From positions 1 to 15,177 of the forward strand of contig JAAYQY010000379.1 of assembly GCA_012519125.1 (NCBI GenBank): a DNA stretch of 15,177 nt. Reading direction: 5' to 3'. The DNA comes from Spirochaetales bacterium (lineage in GTDB: Bacteria; Spirochaetota; Spirochaetia; Sphaerochaetales; Sphaerochaetaceae). This document shows positions 13,546 through 15,177 of this stretch, piece by piece. The notes under the pieces are model-generated. The model had not been told where the DNA came from. It worked only from the letters and a program-made list of their open reading frames with translations, and made no database searches. Within the stretch, counting starts at the first letter, position 1, and every line of letters starts with the position of its first letter. The translations under genes were made by a program, and so were the position numbers.

Positions 13546-15177
13546 GTGAAAACCAGTGAGAGTTGGGATTTGTGTTCCATTGGGGACATATCCTCTGATA
13601 AGGCACAGAAGAATCTGAGAGAGATTTCAATTTTCCTTGCCAATAATATCCGTACCATTCAATCCATCGCTTTTCAGTACCATCCTCTGGAACTGGTAAA
13701 ATATGCGTTGTGGGAGCAAAGAAGAGTAGCATCCACCAAGAAATCTGACACGTTTTCCCTTCAGGTTTCTGCTTCTTTGGTCCGTTATCTTGCTGACCTC
13801 CTTCTTTTTTGGGAGAAGGATCACTCCCAGAATCGTGATATCAAGCAAAAGGATTGGAAGCGCCTGTATCAGGTATATGAGGATATTTGCAAGAAGAGTG
13901 TCAGGTTTGTTGACAATCAAGCTCTCTTGTTCCGCAGTCAGGGCTTCCTTCAGGAGGAAGCTCTCTTATTGGCATTCCAGGACGAGGCATGCACCTATGT
14001 GCTTCCTTCAGTGGTGGATGGCTCCCTGTTGGAGCAGAAATACACCGCTCTTCGCTATCAACTGCAACCATTCATTGCTTTGGTAGGGGAGGTTTTTCCT
14101 GCAAAGCTTGATGGACTGCTCTCCTCTCTTCATTCCTTGGCTAGGCGAGGGGTAGAGGGTATCGATAAGCTGCGTGAAGATAGTTCTACCTTTAAGCAAG
14201 CTGGGCTCTTGCAGTTGGAGCTGCTCAAGAGCAGGGGTGAGGATGTTTCCGATCTGAACCAGACCATGGATAGGATCATCAAGGAACAAGGATGGGAGTC
14301 TTGGGTTGATGACATCGTAGGCAGAAGGGATGGATATGCGCTCTTCGAAGTTCTTCGCGACACCTCGCTTTCGGAACGTGATGCGTATTTGTTGTCCTGC
14401 GAGTTTGCTTCTCTTCCTTTTGACGAAGCGTCGCATACTCTGACGGAGACAGGTCCGAGAAATGAAAAGCCATTCATCCGGTACGGTGCTTCCTACTATT
14501 GTTTTGATGCCGAGTCCTTGCTGGAAAAGGCGTACCTGTGCATCAAGCATGCAGTTTGTTCCCAAGATGAGCAGCTTGCCCAGAGGTGGGAAGCGATTGA
14601 AAACGAGAAGAATCGTCTTGTGCCCATCACCTTCTTTACCGCAATGCTGGGGAACATGCATTACACACGCAATGTCTCCTATGAGAATGGCACATTGGAT
14701 GCCCTGTTTGAGGATGATAAGAAGGAGTTGGTGGTCCAAGTCCCGTATGCTATGCTTGCAACCGCGTCAATCAACCCCTTTGAGGACTCCTCTTCCTTCA
14801 TTGAGCTCCTGGCGCAAGCTCACAAAGACAAGAACCTTGCACTTGCTCATCCTGCGCGGTGTGTAATCATAGATACCCTGCATGACACGCTCTATCCACT
14901 ACAGATGGAAGAGCAGGTCTTGATGCTCTCCTTCCTGCAGTTGGCAAACCTGGGCTCACAATTTGAGGGAGTAGCCGAACTCAAGGATGTTTTAGGGCTC
15001 TCTCTTTTTGCAGACATACACCCAGATCACCATCATTCAGCGGAAGCAGAACTTCCCATAGAGGAAGAGCTTCCCACAGAAGAAGAGCCTCCCATAGAAG
15101 AAGAGCTTCCCATAGAAGAAGAGCTTCCCACAGAAGAAGAGCTTCCCATAGAAGAAGAGCTTCCCATAGAAGAAGAG
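13546..15177 (+). CDS. Unrecognised large protein with Glu-rich hexapeptide repeats, 3'-truncated by window edge
   Basis: A frame open for 544 codons from a GTG to the last base, so the stop lies beyond the window. The GTG has AAGGAG at 13532-13537, eight bases upstream, and no better start is seen. I do not recognise the family. The first 502 residues are globular in composition, mostly helical in appearance and rich in Leu, Glu, Lys and aromatic residues, with no signal peptide and no membrane segment, so a cytosolic place is likely. A central part reads YLLSCEFASLPFDEA, then EKPFIRYGASYYCFDAESLLEKAY; the later part is more acidic. From residue 503 the protein enters LP[I/T]EEE repeats, seven copies before the edge. 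Such a tail would be extended and highly negative, and may act as a linker to a further domain. It follows the NimA-like gene by 42 bases, with a possible promoter of its own. The coding call is firm. Confidence 0.85.
   Translation, partial: MKTSESWDLCSIGDISSDKAQKNLREISIFLANNIRTIQSIAFQYHPLELVKYALWEQRRVASTKKSDTFSLQVSASLVRYLADLLLFWEKDHSQNRDIKQKDWKRLYQVYEDICKKSVRFVDNQALLFRSQGFLQEEALLLAFQDEACTYVLPSVVDGSLLEQKYTALRYQLQPFIALVGEVFPAKLDGLLSSLHSLARRGVEGIDKLREDSSTFKQAGLLQLELLKSRGEDVSDLNQTMDRIIKEQGWESWVDDIVGRRDGYALFEVLRDTSLSERDAYLLSCEFASLPFDEASHTLTETGPRNEKPFIRYGASYYCFDAESLLEKAYLCIKHAVCSQDEQLAQRWEAIENEKNRLVPITFFTAMLGNMHYTRNVSYENGTLDALFEDDKKELVVQVPYAMLATASINPFEDSSSFIELLAQAHKDKNLALAHPARCVIIDTLHDTLYPLQMEEQVLMLSFLQLANLGSQFEGVAELKDVLGLSLFADIHPDHHHSAEAELPIEEELPTEEEPPIEEELPIEEELPTEEELPIEEELPIEEE
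15052..15177 (+). repeat. 18-bp tandem repeat, seven in-frame copies reaching the window edge
   Basis: Unit CTTCCCATAGAAGAAGAG, coding LPIEEE. Copies 2 and 5 have ACA (Thr) for ATA, copy 3 has CCT (Pro) for CTT, and copy 1 has GAG for the first GAA. The copies are otherwise identical and fill 126 bases exactly, with more likely beyond the edge. Being a multiple of three, copy-number change keeps the frame. Confidence 0.95.

Noticed and set aside
14008..14739. 243-codon minus-strand frame in the last gene
   Set aside because: The plus-strand frame is open for 544 codons with a ribosome site, and the minus frame looks like its shadow.
15052..15177. CRISPR-like array at the right edge
   Set aside because: There are no spacers; units are contiguous, 18 bp, and read in frame as LP[I/T]EEE.

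Overview
The window is a compact bacterial chromosomal segment of about 50% GC, with genes on both strands and no gene-free stretch longer than about 160 bases. The gene families suggest a spirochaete, most probably Sphaerochaeta or a close relative. The pointers are an elongated PRPP synthase, an argininosuccinate lyase of the Bacteroidetes-like type, and a lipoprotein with a lamin-tail-like domain. This placement is inference from family resemblance, not a database match. No rRNA, tRNA, IS element or CRISPR array was seen.

Layout from left to right: (1) the 3' part of a hipA toxin-kinase gene, AT-richer than its neighbours and very like proteobacterial HipA, running off the left edge; (2) thioredoxin trxA with its own intrinsic terminator, then a metallo-beta-lactamase-fold hydrolase; (3) on the minus strand, a lipoprotein with an Ig-like and a lamin-tail-like domain, divergent from argH, which has a very good sigma70-type promoter; (4) a bidirectional terminator separating argH from a convergent Na/Pi cotransporter fused to a PhoU-like domain; (5) an unusually long ribose-phosphate pyrophosphokinase and a class I aminotransferase; (6) a minus-strand YjbQ-family gene divergent from an EamA-type permease; (7) a plus-strand run of a putative DNA modification/repair radical SAM protein, an MFS permease and a NimA-like flavin-binding protein; (8) a large unrecognised gene entering a 6-residue (18-bp) Glu-rich tandem repeat and leaving the right edge.

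Most genes are independent housekeeping or transport functions. prs (PRPP), argH (arginine) and the aminotransferase are linked only loosely through central nitrogen and nucleotide metabolism. The MFS and NimA-like genes look translationally spaced as an operon.

Points of most interest: several genes lack a Shine-Dalgarno site but have a promoter-like -10 box placed so that transcription would start at or just before the ATG (prs, the MFS gene, nearly so the EamA gene). A perfect inverted repeat lies inside the MFS promoter. The radical SAM protein stands without its usual glycosylase partner. The last gene carries an in-frame tandem repeat. I did not find a clearly new multi-gene system.
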